The notes below the pieces were generated by a model, which saw nothing but the letters and a program-made list of their open reading frames with translations, had not been told where the DNA came from and searched no databases. Below, one piece after another: positions 43,124-52,687 of a stretch of 64,000 nt of DNA (positions are counted from its first letter, which is position 1; every line of letters begins with the position of its first letter). The stretch covers positions 36,545 through 100,544 of the forward strand of contig CAZUZS010000006.1 of the NCBI GenBank assembly GCA_964624795.1, read 5' to 3'. This DNA comes from CAZUZS01 sp964624795. Its GTDB lineage: Bacteria; Calditrichota; Calditrichia; RBG-13-44-9. The position numbers were made by a program, and so were the translations under genes.

Positions 43124-43489
43124 TACTCTTCTGTCCAGTTTATATTCCAGCGCCAATACAGTGCGTTAAATAGAAGCGATTTGAGCTGGCAAATCTAATA
43201 GACGATGTCACCCACCGGGAAGATATAATGAAAAACAAATAAATTCAAAAACATTATGCCTCGTTTTAGGCAAGCATAGAATATGGTTATGCTTGTTGAA
43301 AACAAATTGGCATATTAATTCCTGATAAGCTTTTATCTCCTGTGCTATTGATTAAACACATAAATTCGCGATTTGACAAAAAATATTTTGTCAATATCAA
43401 AAATTGTCTTGCGATTGCATTTGACAATAAATATATTGTCATTGTTTTTGACAATAATTTTTTTGTCACTATTGAAGAGGGCATACACA
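43124..43489. other. Intergenic region with palindrome array
   Basis: Between the glycosylase and the ATPase operon. It contains an 8-bp perfect inverted repeat (CAAGCATA / TATGCTTG, 43271-43295) and the palindrome array at 43373-43469. Reading frame +1 is open from a GTG at 43342 through the array into the ATPase, so the array could also be translated, but a ribosome binding site precedes 43490. Confidence 0.55.
43373..43469. repeat. Array of three 22-bp palindromes, TTGACA-N10-TGTCA
   Basis: Copies start at 43373, 43421 and 43448. Each has TTGACAA on the left and TTGTCA on the right, with an A/T centre. Copy 1 has one mismatch in its 11-bp half-site pairing, copy 2 two. A weak fourth copy (TATCAAAAATTGTC) lies at about 43395-43408. 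The array ends 20 bases before the ATPase ATG at 43490. It resembles a multi-dimer operator. Confidence 0.7.
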
Positions 43490-44649
43490 TGAAGATTCAA
43501 ACAGGCAACCCGGTAAGAGGCGATAATTATTTTATGAGAGAGCATCTCATCAAGAAAGCCTGGGTTATGATCGAATCAGGCAATCATATCCTTATCGCTG
43601 CACCACGTCGGGTTGGAAAGACATCTTTGATGTATTATCTGTTGGACAATCCTCAAGATAATTACCGTTTGATGTATATCATTACTGAATCGGTAAATAA
43701 CGAAAATGAATTCTATCGGAAAATTTTAAACGCGCTATTGAAGACTGATCATGTAAAAGGTTCGAAAAAAGTGGTTGCCTTTCTGGAAAGCCATATTCCC
43801 AACATTAAAAAGATCGGTCCCGAAGGAATTGAATTTGGCGTTAAGGAGGACTATGATTACTTTGATATACTCAGCAGAATTCTGAAGTCGATTTCAGAAG
43901 AAAATCTGAAACTTATTATTATGATCGATGAATTTCCAGAGACCCTCGAAAATATCGTTGAGGACGACGGTGAAAACGCCGGCCGGCATTTTCTGCAAAC
44001 CAATCGTGAATTGCGGCAGAATCTGGAGCTATCTAGAGCCGTGCAGTTTATTTATACCGGTTCTATCGGCCTGGAAAATGTGGTAAGCAGATTAAATGCG
44101 GTAAATACCATAAATGATCTTGACCGGCTCAAGCTGCCTCCTTTAACCACAGACGAAGCGAAACGATTTATTTCTTTGTTATCGGCGAACCTCCAATTTC
44201 AGCTTTCCAAAGCGCAAATTGACTACATCCTTCAAAAGATCGAGTGGCTGATCCCGTTTTACATCCAGTTGGCTATTTCAGAATTAAGGAACCTGTGGCG
44301 GGATGAAAGCCTGCATGAAATAAATCTACAAACAATCGACAGGGCATTCGATCAGATGTTGGAACGCAGAAACCAGTTTGAACACTGGCACACACGCTTG
44401 CGGACCAGCTTTAAAGGTGATGAATACAATTTTGTAAAGGAAGTCTTAAACATCCTCTCAGAAAATTCAGAGATCAACTCCAATGAAATCCATGATCTGG
44501 CGGTGAAACACAGCCAGGTGGTTCATTATCAGGACTTCATCGGTTCTCTGGTTTATGATGGTTACATTAATAATCATGATAACCCGAAAGAGTACCGCTT
44601 CAATTCTCCAATCCTAAAAACGTGGTGGAGGAAAAATGTCGCGAATTGA
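43490..44649 (+). CDS. P-loop ATPase of archaeal-type/STAND-like family (first of pair)
   Basis: About 386 residues. It begins MKIQTGNPVRGDNYFMREHL and has Walker A APRRVGKTS (K44), Walker B LKLIIMIDEFPE and a sensor segment QFIYTGSIGLENV. The C-terminal half is a winged-helix-like region (YNFVKEVLNIL to YRFNSPILKTWWRKN). It has no signal peptide. It is a member of a large uncharacterised ATPase group found in FCB bacteria and archaea. The preferred start is at 43490, after GAAGAGGG; a GTG at 43342 would add 49 residues encoded by the palindrome array. It overlaps the second ATPase by 14 bases, implying a joint function. Transcription is probably controlled by the palindromes. Confidence 0.82.
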
Positions 44650-46957
44650 TTTCCCCAAAATTTACAATCCTGCCAACCAGTCGAAAGAAGAGCTAATAAA
44701 CAACTTTGTTGTGCGAACCAAAATATTTCAGGAGATATTTCAGGATATAAAGAATTCCGACAGCAGGTTTCCACAACAACCTTATGTAATCCAGGGCATC
44801 CGGGGTCAGGGAAAAACCACCCTTCTTCTGAGGCTCGCCTATGAAATACAGAATGACCCGGAATTGAACCAACACCTGGTGCCGGTTATCTTCAACGAAG
44901 AACAATACAATATTACCAAACTGTATAAACTGTGGGAAACAACCGCGGAATATCTGGATGAAAACGGGGTGACAGAGCTCCTGGCAAAAAGAACGCAGGA
45001 ATTGGAACTTGATGACGACTACGAAAGCAAATGTCTTGAGCTAATCGAGCAGGAGCTAAAAAAACAGGGGAAAAAAATCATCCTGTTCATTGATAATATC
45101 GATGACATGTTTAATAAATTCTCCCGGCATGAGCACCAGCGACTGCGCGAGATTTTCACCGAATCGCCTGAAATAAGAGTGATTGGCGCTTCTTCGGTGA
45201 GCCTGGAATTTCATCATGATCATGGCAAACCATTCTACCAGTTCTTTAAGATGCCGCTGCTTCGCGGGCTGTCCGCTGAGGAAACAAAAACGCTGCTTCT
45301 AAAATTAGGCGAGCGCTACAAAAGTGCCAGGGTAAAGGAAATTGTGGAAGCACAACCCGGACGGGTTGAGGCATTGCGTCGGCTGACCGGCGGCGTGATC
45401 CGGATAATTGTGCTGCTGTTTGAAATCTTTGTGGATGACGAAAACGGCAACGCCTATGCCGACCTGGAAAAAATTCTGGATTCAGTCACACCGCTTTACA
45501 AACACCGTATGGACAATCTCTCCGCACAGCAACAGGAGATTGTGGACTTTATTGCCCTGAGTTGGGATGCGGTCAGCACCAAAGAAATTGCTGCGAAAAC
45601 CAAATTATCCAGTAAGATTATATCGGCGCAGTTGGGACAGTTGGAAAAATATCATATCATTGAAAAAGTCCGAACCGGCACCAAGAATCATTTGTACCGG
45701 ATTTCCGAACGGTTTTTCAATATTTGGTATTTAATGCGGCATGGTCGAAAATGGGATGAAAAGCGGGTTCGCTTCCTGGTTGAATTTTTGCAGATCTGGT
45801 GCGACCAGGGTGAACTTCTCAAACGGGCTGAAAAACATTTGCAGGCATTAAAAGCAGGCAAAGTCTATGAGGAACAGGCTCTTTTTTTAACGGAAGCGCT
45901 CGTACGGACACCCATCGAGCGGCAGATGCAGCATCAGCTTTTGACTGAAACAAAAGCCTTCCTAGAAACGCGTCAATCGGAGTTACAGAATTTCTTATCC
46001 CATTCCGACTATGAATTATCTGAAAGCGTCATGGAAAACATTAAATCGGGGGAAATTGATGCTGCGGTGAAATGCCTGGAATCTATCAGACAAAGGACAG
46101 CAGCAGAAAATGTGACTCTTGGAATTCTTTATTTATCAAGTCAAGAGGATGTAAAAATGGTAGAAGATTGCTTTTTAAGAGCAATTGAGACTGGAGATAC
46201 TGATACTGTAGCTATCTCTATGTGGGCCAAAATAAACCATCTGATTTTAAGAGATTTTGAAAAAGCGGAAAAATACTACCTGCTGGCGGTGGAAAAAGGA
46301 GATGCCGAAGCCATGCATAATCTGGCTTTTCTCTACGAAAGGGAATACAAAGATTTCAAAAGGGCGGAAAAATACTACCTGCTGGCGGTGGAAAAAGGAG
46401 ATGCTGGCGCCATGAACAAACTGGCTTTGCTCTACGAAAGGGAATACAAAGATTTTGAGAAAGCGGAAGAATACTACCTGCTGGCGGTGGAAAAAGGACA
46501 TGCCGGTGCGATGAACGGCCTTGCCTGGCTATATTTCCAGCAAAAAAAGAATAAAACCCGCGCCCTCGAATTGGCCAGGCTTTCCTGCCAAAAGGATAAA
46601 AATATTTATAATTCCCATACTCTGGCCACAATCTTGCTCTGGCATAATGAAATCGATGAGGCAATGCAACTTGCTCATGGTTTTCTGAACAATCAGGAAG
46701 CAGTTGAAAAATTTCGAGAAGACGTAAGCTTGTTCTTAATGCTGTTAATCGCCAAAAAGCAAAATCATCTTGCCAACAAACTCTTTAAAAGAGAAGACCT
46801 AAGACTCAAAGACCGTTTCAAGCCCATCTATTATTCACTGATGCATCTAATGAAAAATGAATACCCAAATGAATACCGGAAAATGGGTGGAGAAATGAAA
46901 GAGACGGTCGATGAGATTATTGAAAAAATCAAACAGTTGGAAGAAGATTATGCGTGA
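44636..46957 (+). CDS. P-loop ATPase with winged helix and Sel1-like repeats (second of pair)
   Basis: This 773-residue protein has Walker A QGIRGQGKTTLLLRL (K60) and Walker B KKIILFIDNIDDMF. A winged-helix segment (VDFIALSWDAVSTKEIAAKT) is followed by ISERFFNIWYLMRHGRKWDEK, typical of STAND-type regulatory NTPases. The C-terminal part has Sel1/TPR-like repeats; three copies of 33 residues (AEKYYLLAVEKGDAEAMHNL and variants) lie at about 540-625. A final helical domain follows. Such layouts (NTPase plus repeat sensor) are known in signalling and antiphage proteins, but this family has no established role. The gene overlaps its partner by 14 bases, so both are translated from one mRNA. Confidence 0.82.
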   Translation: MSRIDFPKIYNPANQSKEELINNFVVRTKIFQEIFQDIKNSDSRFPQQPYVIQGIRGQGKTTLLLRLAYEIQNDPELNQHLVPVIFNEEQYNITKLYKLWETTAEYLDENGVTELLAKRTQELELDDDYESKCLELIEQELKKQGKKIILFIDNIDDMFNKFSRHEHQRLREIFTESPEIRVIGASSVSLEFHHDHGKPFYQFFKMPLLRGLSAEETKTLLLKLGERYKSARVKEIVEAQPGRVEALRRLTGGVIRIIVLLFEIFVDDENGNAYADLEKILDSVTPLYKHRMDNLSAQQQEIVDFIALSWDAVSTKEIAAKTKLSSKIISAQLGQLEKYHIIEKVRTGTKNHLYRISERFFNIWYLMRHGRKWDEKRVRFLVEFLQIWCDQGELLKRAEKHLQALKAGKVYEEQALFLTEALVRTPIERQMQHQLLTETKAFLETRQSELQNFLSHSDYELSESVMENIKSGEIDAAVKCLESIRQRTAAENVTLGILYLSSQEDVKMVEDCFLRAIETGDTDTVAISMWAKINHLILRDFEKAEKYYLLAVEKGDAEAMHNLAFLYEREYKDFKRAEKYYLLAVEKGDAGAMNKLALLYEREYKDFEKAEEYYLLAVEKGHAGAMNGLAWLYFQQKKNKTRALELARLSCQKDKNIYNSHTLATILLWHNEIDEAMQLAHGFLNNQEAVEKFREDVSLFLMLLIAKKQNHLANKLFKREDLRLKDRFKPIYYSLMHLMKNEYPNEYRKMGGEMKETVDEIIEKIKQLEEDYA
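46255..46505 (+). repeat. 99-bp tandem repeats encoding Sel1-like units
   Basis: The sequence AATACTACCTGCTGGCGG recurs with start-to-start distance 99 bp (around 46272, 46371 and 46470). The units differ at few positions, much less than expected for old protein repeats. This indicates recent expansion or recombination between units. Confidence 0.85.
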
Positions 46958-47247
46958 TTGTGATACCGGGGATATCCCCAAAAGGCATCCGAAATAAACA
47001 GGAAGACGAAAATCTCACTGACACGGATTTAAATTAAAAAACAAACATTTTCAGGCGCAAAGAGGATTGCCGAAACGGTGGTTTTGACCGGAAGCAAATC
47101 TCTATTTCTCTATTTTCGAACACCATCCCCGAAAAATTCTCTGAAAAGCGCAAATTTTATCTGGCGCTTCACTTTTTAGCCGGATCTGTCCGTAAATTGC
47201 GGAATCGGCGCTGAACATTGAGAGGTATTTAAATCACCGGGAGGGAA

Positions 47248-48420
47248 ATGAGAAAACAAATATTCATCAGCCTGTTTATTGCCACGCTCATCGCGATGCT
47301 GAGCCTGGGGATTATCACCCCCATTCTCCCGTTATATGCAAAAAGCATGAATGCAACCGGACTGGAGCTGGGTTTGATCTTCTCCGGTTTTGCACTGTCG
47401 CGCGGCATTTTTGCGCCCATCATCGGGCAGTTCTCCGATCAGTACGGCAGGAAAAAACTGATTGTCATCGGTCTCGTTCTTTTCATCATCCTTTCGCTTT
47501 GTTTTGTCGTCGCTGCTTCCCCCATTGCACTAACGATTATCAGAGTTATCCAGGGATTTTCCACTGTATTGGTGACGCCTGTTGCCCAATCCTATATCGG
47601 CGATATAACGCCGGTGGGCAAAGAAGGCAGATATATGAACCTGTTTTTCATGTCTTTTTTCGCCGGGCAGGCGTTAGGCCCGTATTTTGGCGGCTTCCTG
47701 ACCGACCGGTTCAGTATAAATATCCCGTTCTATGCAATGGCCATCCTTTCCCTGCTGGCCCTGATTCTGATCCTGTTTTTTGTACCCGAAAGCGAGGCGA
47801 TAAAGAACAACGAAAAAGAAAAGCGCCCGATTTTCAGATCGCTGATCCCGGTATTTAAAGATAAGCCGATGCTGGGAATCATGACCTACTTCAGCTCCCG
47901 CGGTTTTTACCGGTGGGGTTTTAACACCTTTTTCCCACTGCTGGCGGTGAAAACGGCTTCTACGAACGCCGCCGGCATTGGGCTTGTTCTGTCCGTATAT
48001 ATGCTCTCCGGCTCGCTAACCCAATACCCTTTCGGCCTGGTATCGGACAAATTTCCGCGCCAGAAGGTTACGCTCATTTTTGTGGGTGGAATTGTGGCCG
48101 CATTGGCGATGTGTGTGGTTGCGCAGTTCAGCAGTATGGAAATGTTTCTGATTCTGACGCTGATAATGGGAATTTTCAGTTCCGTCTCGCGGGCATCGGC
48201 AATTGCCATCCGAACGGAAAGGGGACGTGTTCACGGAATGGGCGCTACTACCGGGGCATTTACCGCATCTCTAAGTCTGGGACAGGTTTTCGGGCCGGTT
48301 GTTTTTGGGGTGGTCGTGGATGCCTTCAGTATTCCGGTAGCATTTTTAGTTGGCGGTATTGTTGGGATCATCGGAACCGTCGCCGCTTCCATATTTCTGA
48401 AAGTCAAGACTGATTATTGA
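47248..48420 (+). CDS. MFS drug/metabolite exporter (12-TM)
   Basis: The 390-residue protein has 12 predicted hydrophobic segments. Motif A is GQFSDQYGRKKL. Motif C-like residues are in VTPVAQSYIGDITPVGKEGRYM. Helix 7-8 has TQYPFGLVSDKFPRQK. It is typical of TetA/MdtG-like proton antiporters; the substrate is unknown. A strong GGGAGGG ribosome binding site lies just upstream. It stands alone after the ATPase pair, with 290 bases between, and is probably not part of that operon. Confidence 0.85.
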   Translation: MRKQIFISLFIATLIAMLSLGIITPILPLYAKSMNATGLELGLIFSGFALSRGIFAPIIGQFSDQYGRKKLIVIGLVLFIILSLCFVVAASPIALTIIRVIQGFSTVLVTPVAQSYIGDITPVGKEGRYMNLFFMSFFAGQALGPYFGGFLTDRFSINIPFYAMAILSLLALILILFFVPESEAIKNNEKEKRPIFRSLIPVFKDKPMLGIMTYFSSRGFYRWGFNTFFPLLAVKTASTNAAGIGLVLSVYMLSGSLTQYPFGLVSDKFPRQKVTLIFVGGIVAALAMCVVAQFSSMEMFLILTLIMGIFSSVSRASAIAIRTERGRVHGMGATTGAFTASLSLGQVFGPVVFGVVVDAFSIPVAFLVGGIVGIIGTVAASIFLKVKTDY

Positions 48421-48756
48421 AAAAATGCTGACATTTTGCACCTCATGGAGAAATCCAGGAACTGAAGATTCGCCAGATAGCAATATAGTGATATAGCGAA
48501 AGGTAATCTTTTCATGTTCCATCAATACCGAGATTGCCTAGCAGCCTTCCTGATAGCATCCCCTGTTTTGAAAAAAATATTTGGTTCTGTATGGAAAAAG
48601 TGCTCCCTTTTCCATCCTTCCTGCAAAAGACAGGCGCCATTCATATATGCGCCTCAATAAAATCACCCCGGCTGCCGATATGGGGCTTGGCCGGGGTGAA
48701 TGCTAATTTGACAAGAGAATCATGGTAAATTGCTCTTCGTGTGACGGAAGAGCTTG
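48421..48756. other. Convergent intergenic region
   Basis: 336 bases between the MFS exporter and the lipoprotein gene on the opposite strand. It holds the terminator at 48663-48699. No gene was recognised. Confidence 0.6.
48655..48699 (-). terminator. Terminator of the beta-helix lipoprotein gene
   Basis: A perfect 10-bp stem TCACCCCGGC / GCCGGGGTGA (48663-48672 and 48690-48699). On the minus strand it is followed by TTTTATT. It lies about 58 bases downstream of the lipoprotein stop. Confidence 0.75.
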
Positions 48757-50430
48757 CTAATTGCAGATATCTCCGCCATCGTTGTCGTCATAGGTGTTGT
48801 CCTGCAGTATCGGGGTGGCGCCATTGAGCTTGAAAATGCCGCAATTCGCGCTGTGCTGCACAAAACTGTTGGCAATAGTGGGAGAAGCATCCGAGCAGGT
48901 GATCATGCCGGTGCCGCTGCCGCCGTATTCTATTGTGCAATTTCTGAACAGCGTGCTTTCATCGATCGATCCGCTGCGGATTTCGATCTGGCTCCAGAAT
49001 CCCTTTTGCGGCTGGACGCCGGTGAAGGTGATCATTTCGGTTGTGCCGTCGGCGATGATCCCGCCATTGGTATCCACAATAATTCGCGCGCCGCTGTCCA
49101 TTTCGATAATTGATCCCGGCTCAATTGACAGGATAGCATTCTCAATAGAATTTGCGCCCCCGGTTACCCGGTAAGGGACATCCTGTTTTACCCATGTTGC
49201 ATTTTGTTGGATATCACCCTCGTCCAATTCGATGTAGTCATTCGAATTTCCAGTGTAGTTGCCGGCGCCAATATAAGAACCGGTTCCGAAATCGGTGGTA
49301 ATCGGTGTCTCATCACAAGCGGTGACGGTATTCTCTTCAAACACCGGTGTGGACTCATTTGTGAAGTAAACACCCATGGAGCCGCTGTTTTGTATTGTAG
49401 AGTTCCGGATGGTTAAACCGCTGCCGTTTGCCCAGATCATGCCGTTGCCGCTTCCACCGTATTCCACAGTGCAATTTATCAATTTACAATTCTGATCGGA
49501 CGAGCCGCTGCGAAATTCAAATTTGTCCCAGAAGCCTTTTTGCGTTTGCACGCCGGTAATGGTAATCGGTTCTTCCGTTCCATCCGCCAAAAAGCCGCCG
49601 TTGTCATCGATAATGACGCGTGCGCTGGCATCCATTTGAATGGTGGTCCCGGCCGCTATGGTCAGCGTGCCCTGCTCAATCACATTGGCACCGCCGGTTA
49701 CCCGATACGGCACATCCTGCTTACTCCATACTGCGTCCTGCGAGATTGTACCCTCTTCCAGGTAGATATAATTCCTGCTGTTGCCTGTGTAAGTTCCAGT
49801 GCCGATATAGGATGCACTTGCGAAATCCGCGCTTATCGGAGTTTCATTACAACCGGTCACGATGTTATCCTCAAATACCGGGGTACTTTCACTATCCCAT
49901 TGAATCCCACTGGTACCGCTGTAGCGAATCGTCGAGTTCTTAATGGTGGGACCGCTGTCGTAAGCGACGATCATTGCAGTGTTGCTGCCGCCGTATTCGA
50001 TGATGCAATTAATCAGTTGGCAATTCTGGTCCGAGGAGCCGCTCCGGAACTCCAGCTTGTCCCAGTAGCCTTTTTGCTGTTGAACACCGGTTAGGGTAAT
50101 GGGCGCGGTTGTGCCGTCTGCCATGATACCGCCATTGTCCTCGATAATAATCCTGGCCTCCGCATTGAATTTAACCACTGCGCCGGCCTCAATTGTGAGC
50201 GTAGCATTGGAAATCGCAATCACACCGTCCACAATATGAACCTCGTTTGCTGTCCAGGTTTCATCCTGGCTGATGTCCGCAGCGTGCGTGACTTCGGAGC
50301 CGGGATTATTGTTGTTGTCATCAGGTTTGGTTGATGTTTTGTCGCAACTAAGCAAAGCAATCCCTAAAAACAAAAAAAGAACCACTACTACAGGCTTCCC
50401 ACCTCGTGGGAGAAGAAAATTACTGCGCAT
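48757..50430 (-). CDS. Lipoprotein with three giant right-handed beta-helix repeats
   Basis: The 557-residue protein has a lipoprotein signal peptide with lipobox LLSC (C29), then an Asn/Asp linker (DDNNNNPGS). The mature part has three repeats of about 176-178 residues starting near 52, 228 and 406. Each contains TWxxxxV, a NGGxxADGTxxPIT segment, GVQxQKGxWDKxEFRSGS, INCxxEYGGSxxxM and STPVFExNxVTxCxETPI. These right-handed parallel beta-helix units resemble surface adhesins or polysaccharide-binding proteins. No catalytic acid cluster of pectate lyases is visible. It is probably displayed on the outer membrane. AAGGAGG precedes the start at 50430. Confidence 0.82.
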   Translation of the reverse strand: MRSNFLLPRGGKPVVVVLFLFLGIALLSCDKTSTKPDDNNNNPGSEVTHAADISQDETWTANEVHIVDGVIAISNATLTIEAGAVVKFNAEARIIIEDNGGIMADGTTAPITLTGVQQQKGYWDKLEFRSGSSDQNCQLINCIIEYGGSNTAMIVAYDSGPTIKNSTIRYSGTSGIQWDSESTPVFEDNIVTGCNETPISADFASASYIGTGTYTGNSRNYIYLEEGTISQDAVWSKQDVPYRVTGGANVIEQGTLTIAAGTTIQMDASARVIIDDNGGFLADGTEEPITITGVQTQKGFWDKFEFRSGSSDQNCKLINCTVEYGGSGNGMIWANGSGLTIRNSTIQNSGSMGVYFTNESTPVFEENTVTACDETPITTDFGTGSYIGAGNYTGNSNDYIELDEGDIQQNATWVKQDVPYRVTGGANSIENAILSIEPGSIIEMDSGARIIVDTNGGIIADGTTEMITFTGVQPQKGFWSQIEIRSGSIDESTLFRNCTIEYGGSGTGMITCSDASPTIANSFVQHSANCGIFKLNGATPILQDNTYDDNDGGDICN

Positions 50431-50889
50431 TACAAATCCTCCTTAAAGCAGATTAATGAATGATTTAGTAGTTTGGGGAGACAACCTCTCCAAAATCGTC
50501 AGCCAATAAACATTTTAAGGCCCAAAAAATCAGTGATGCCGGTCAAACAGTAGATTTTCTTGCGGTGAAAACTGTTTGCTCCGGGCGTGGGCCTGATTTT
50601 GCTGACTGTAAATGTATCGGAGTTTTTTCAAAAACCTTGAGGGCTGAATTGGTCTTATGAATACCTGCCAGTGAGAGGAGGCAATTTCCAATTCGCACTT
50701 TTGTCCGACATCGAGGTCTAAAAAAGTTGATCACATTATTTAGGATGGAATTGTTAGGTCACATATCGTCGACTGTGCTTCTAATTATTCATCAAATATT
50801 CATTTTCAATGCTTTTCTTACAAAGATATTGAGCGAAATATTTTTTGATCATAGTTTTAAATGGAAATGAGAAATCATAGGAGAGCCTA
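50431..50889. other. Divergent intergenic region
   Basis: 459 bases between the lipoprotein and dehydrogenase genes. Contains ribosome binding sites at both ends; no gene or strong repeat was recognised. Confidence 0.55.
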
Positions 50890-51774
50890 ATGAAAGAGAA
50901 AATCGCATTTATCGGGCTGGGTGCAATGGGGCAGGGAATGGCCCTTCATCTGCTGGAGGAAGGGCATCGCTTGAAGGTGTTCAACCGCACAAAAGAAAAG
51001 GCGCAACCGCTTATGGAAAGCGGTGCTGAAGTGGCTGAAAGCGCGATTGATGCGGTGGAGCCGGGCGGAGTTCTCATCACTATGTTGGCGGATGATACGG
51101 CAGTGGAAACGGTTGCGAGCGCGGAAGTTTTGCGCAAATTGGGGAAAGGCGGTATTCATGTCTCCATGAGTACGCTCAGTCCCGCGGGTGTCGCCAAACT
51201 GGCAAAGCGACATTCGGAGTCCGGTGTTGAATATCTTGGCTGCCCGGTATTCGGCCGGCCGGATGCGGCCCGCGCCGGAAAATTGTGGTTGTGCGTTGCC
51301 GGAAAATCCACAGCAAAGAGAGAGGTTCAGCCTCTGCTAGATGCAATGGGGCAGGGCGTTTTCGATTTTGGTGAAAAACCGGAAGCGGCCAATATAGTGA
51401 AAATTGCCGGAAATTTCCTCATCGCATCGGCTATTGAAGCAATGTCGGAAGCATTTACGTTTGTGGAGAAAAACGGCGTCGATCCGGAGCAGGCGCACGC
51501 GCTGCTTACCGGGTCGCTGTTCAACGCTCCCATCTATAAGAATTACGGAAAAGCGATCCTTGAAAAACGGTTTGCACCGGGGGGCTTTAGACTGGCGTTA
51601 GGCGCAAAAGATGTGCGGTTGGTTCGCGACGCAGCCCGTAGCAGCTTCGTCCCCATGCCGCTGGCTGCCTTGCTGGAAGACCGTTTCCTGCGCTCCCTGG
51701 CCCACGACCGGGGCGAAATGGATTGGAGCGCCATCGCGCTCAATCAGCGTGAAGATGCCGGGTTATCGTCGTGA
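50890..51774 (+). CDS. Beta-hydroxyacid dehydrogenase (HIBADH / GLYR1 family)
   Basis: This 294-residue enzyme probably oxidises a beta-hydroxyacid or reduces an aldehyde acid with NAD(P). The Rossmann fold starts IGLGAMGQGMALHLLEEGH. The substrate-binding segment MSTLSPAGVAKL and the catalytic lysine in EAANIVKIAGNFLIASAIEAMSEA are visible. The FNRTKEK region after the second strand suggests NADP preference (arginine) by analogy. AGGAG precedes the start. It is followed 19 bases later by a DMT permease, so the two may share an operon. Confidence 0.88.
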   Translation: MKEKIAFIGLGAMGQGMALHLLEEGHRLKVFNRTKEKAQPLMESGAEVAESAIDAVEPGGVLITMLADDTAVETVASAEVLRKLGKGGIHVSMSTLSPAGVAKLAKRHSESGVEYLGCPVFGRPDAARAGKLWLCVAGKSTAKREVQPLLDAMGQGVFDFGEKPEAANIVKIAGNFLIASAIEAMSEAFTFVEKNGVDPEQAHALLTGSLFNAPIYKNYGKAILEKRFAPGGFRLALGAKDVRLVRDAARSSFVPMPLAALLEDRFLRSLAHDRGEMDWSAIALNQREDAGLSS

Positions 51775-51793
51775 CAAAACCGGCGAACACTGT

Positions 51794-52687
51794 ATGACAC
51801 GCCACCCTTCATTCCGGGCAATCCTCGGGCTGGGAATCATCGCCTTTATCTGGGGTTACAATTGGGTAGTGATAAAGGAAGCGCTGCAATTTGCCGGTCC
51901 TTTTACATTCGCCTCGTTGAGGGCGTTGAGCGGCGGCGCCATTTTGTTTGCCATGGTTTTTATACTGCGCCGTTCGCCCTCTCCCGGCAGCTTTTGGGGA
52001 ATTCTGCTGCTGGCGCTGCTGCAGACCACCGGCTTTTTCGGGCTGTCGGTGTGGGCGTTGGTGAGCGGCGGCGCGGGCAAAATTGCCGTGCTGGTTTACA
52101 CAATGCCTTTATGGATGCTGATTCTGGCCTGGCCATTACTGGGGGAACGTATCCGCGGGTTGCAATGGTTGTCGGTCTTTCTGGAATTTATCGGACTGGT
52201 TTTAATTTTACGACCGTGGAGCCTGCGTCCGCAATTCCTGAGCATGGTTTTGGCAGTATCTGCCGGATTCATTTGGGCATTGGCAGGAATTTGGAACAAG
52301 AGGTTGCGGCAGAGAGTCAAGATCGATCTACTGGCCGTCAGTGCCTGGCAGCTTCTGCTGGGCGGCATTCCCCTGCTCATCATTGCTATGTGGCAGGAGT
52401 CCACACCCATTCAGTGGACACCCTATTTTATTTTCGCTATCGCTTACAATGCAGTGCTGGGAACTGCGATAGCCTGGACGCTCTGGTTTTTTGCTTTACA
52501 GGAATTACCCGCCGGGATTGCCGGAATGGGTATCCTTTTTGCCCCGGTGGTGGGCGTGCTGGCTGCGTGGCTCCAGCTCGGAGAAGTCCCCGGGATAGAC
52601 GAGGGATTTGGGATGATATGTATTTTCACCGCGCTGGCGGTATTGAGTTGGTGGCGGATACGGAAGAGAAATGATATAGAATTGTGA
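51794..52687 (+). CDS. DMT-superfamily permease (EamA, RhaT-like)
   Basis: The protein has 298 residues and about ten hydrophobic segments in two EamA domains: GIIAFIWGYNWVVIKEAL in the first, LAVSAGFIWALAGIWNK in the second. The frame stays open upstream to 51611 through the dehydrogenase gene, but the ATG at 51794 lies 20 bases after its stop and starts the first helix, so it is preferred. The substrate is not known. Co-transcription with the dehydrogenase suggests export of a hydroxyacid or amino acid. Confidence 0.83.
   Translation: MTRHPSFRAILGLGIIAFIWGYNWVVIKEALQFAGPFTFASLRALSGGAILFAMVFILRRSPSPGSFWGILLLALLQTTGFFGLSVWALVSGGAGKIAVLVYTMPLWMLILAWPLLGERIRGLQWLSVFLEFIGLVLILRPWSLRPQFLSMVLAVSAGFIWALAGIWNKRLRQRVKIDLLAVSAWQLLLGGIPLLIIAMWQESTPIQWTPYFIFAIAYNAVLGTAIAWTLWFFALQELPAGIAGMGILFAPVVGVLAAWLQLGEVPGIDEGFGMICIFTALAVLSWWRIRKRNDIEL

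Noticed and set aside
46968..46979. Perfect 12-bp palindrome GGGGATATCCCC after the ATPase stop
   Set aside because: No loop, no T run and no second copy; too short to call a terminator or operator.
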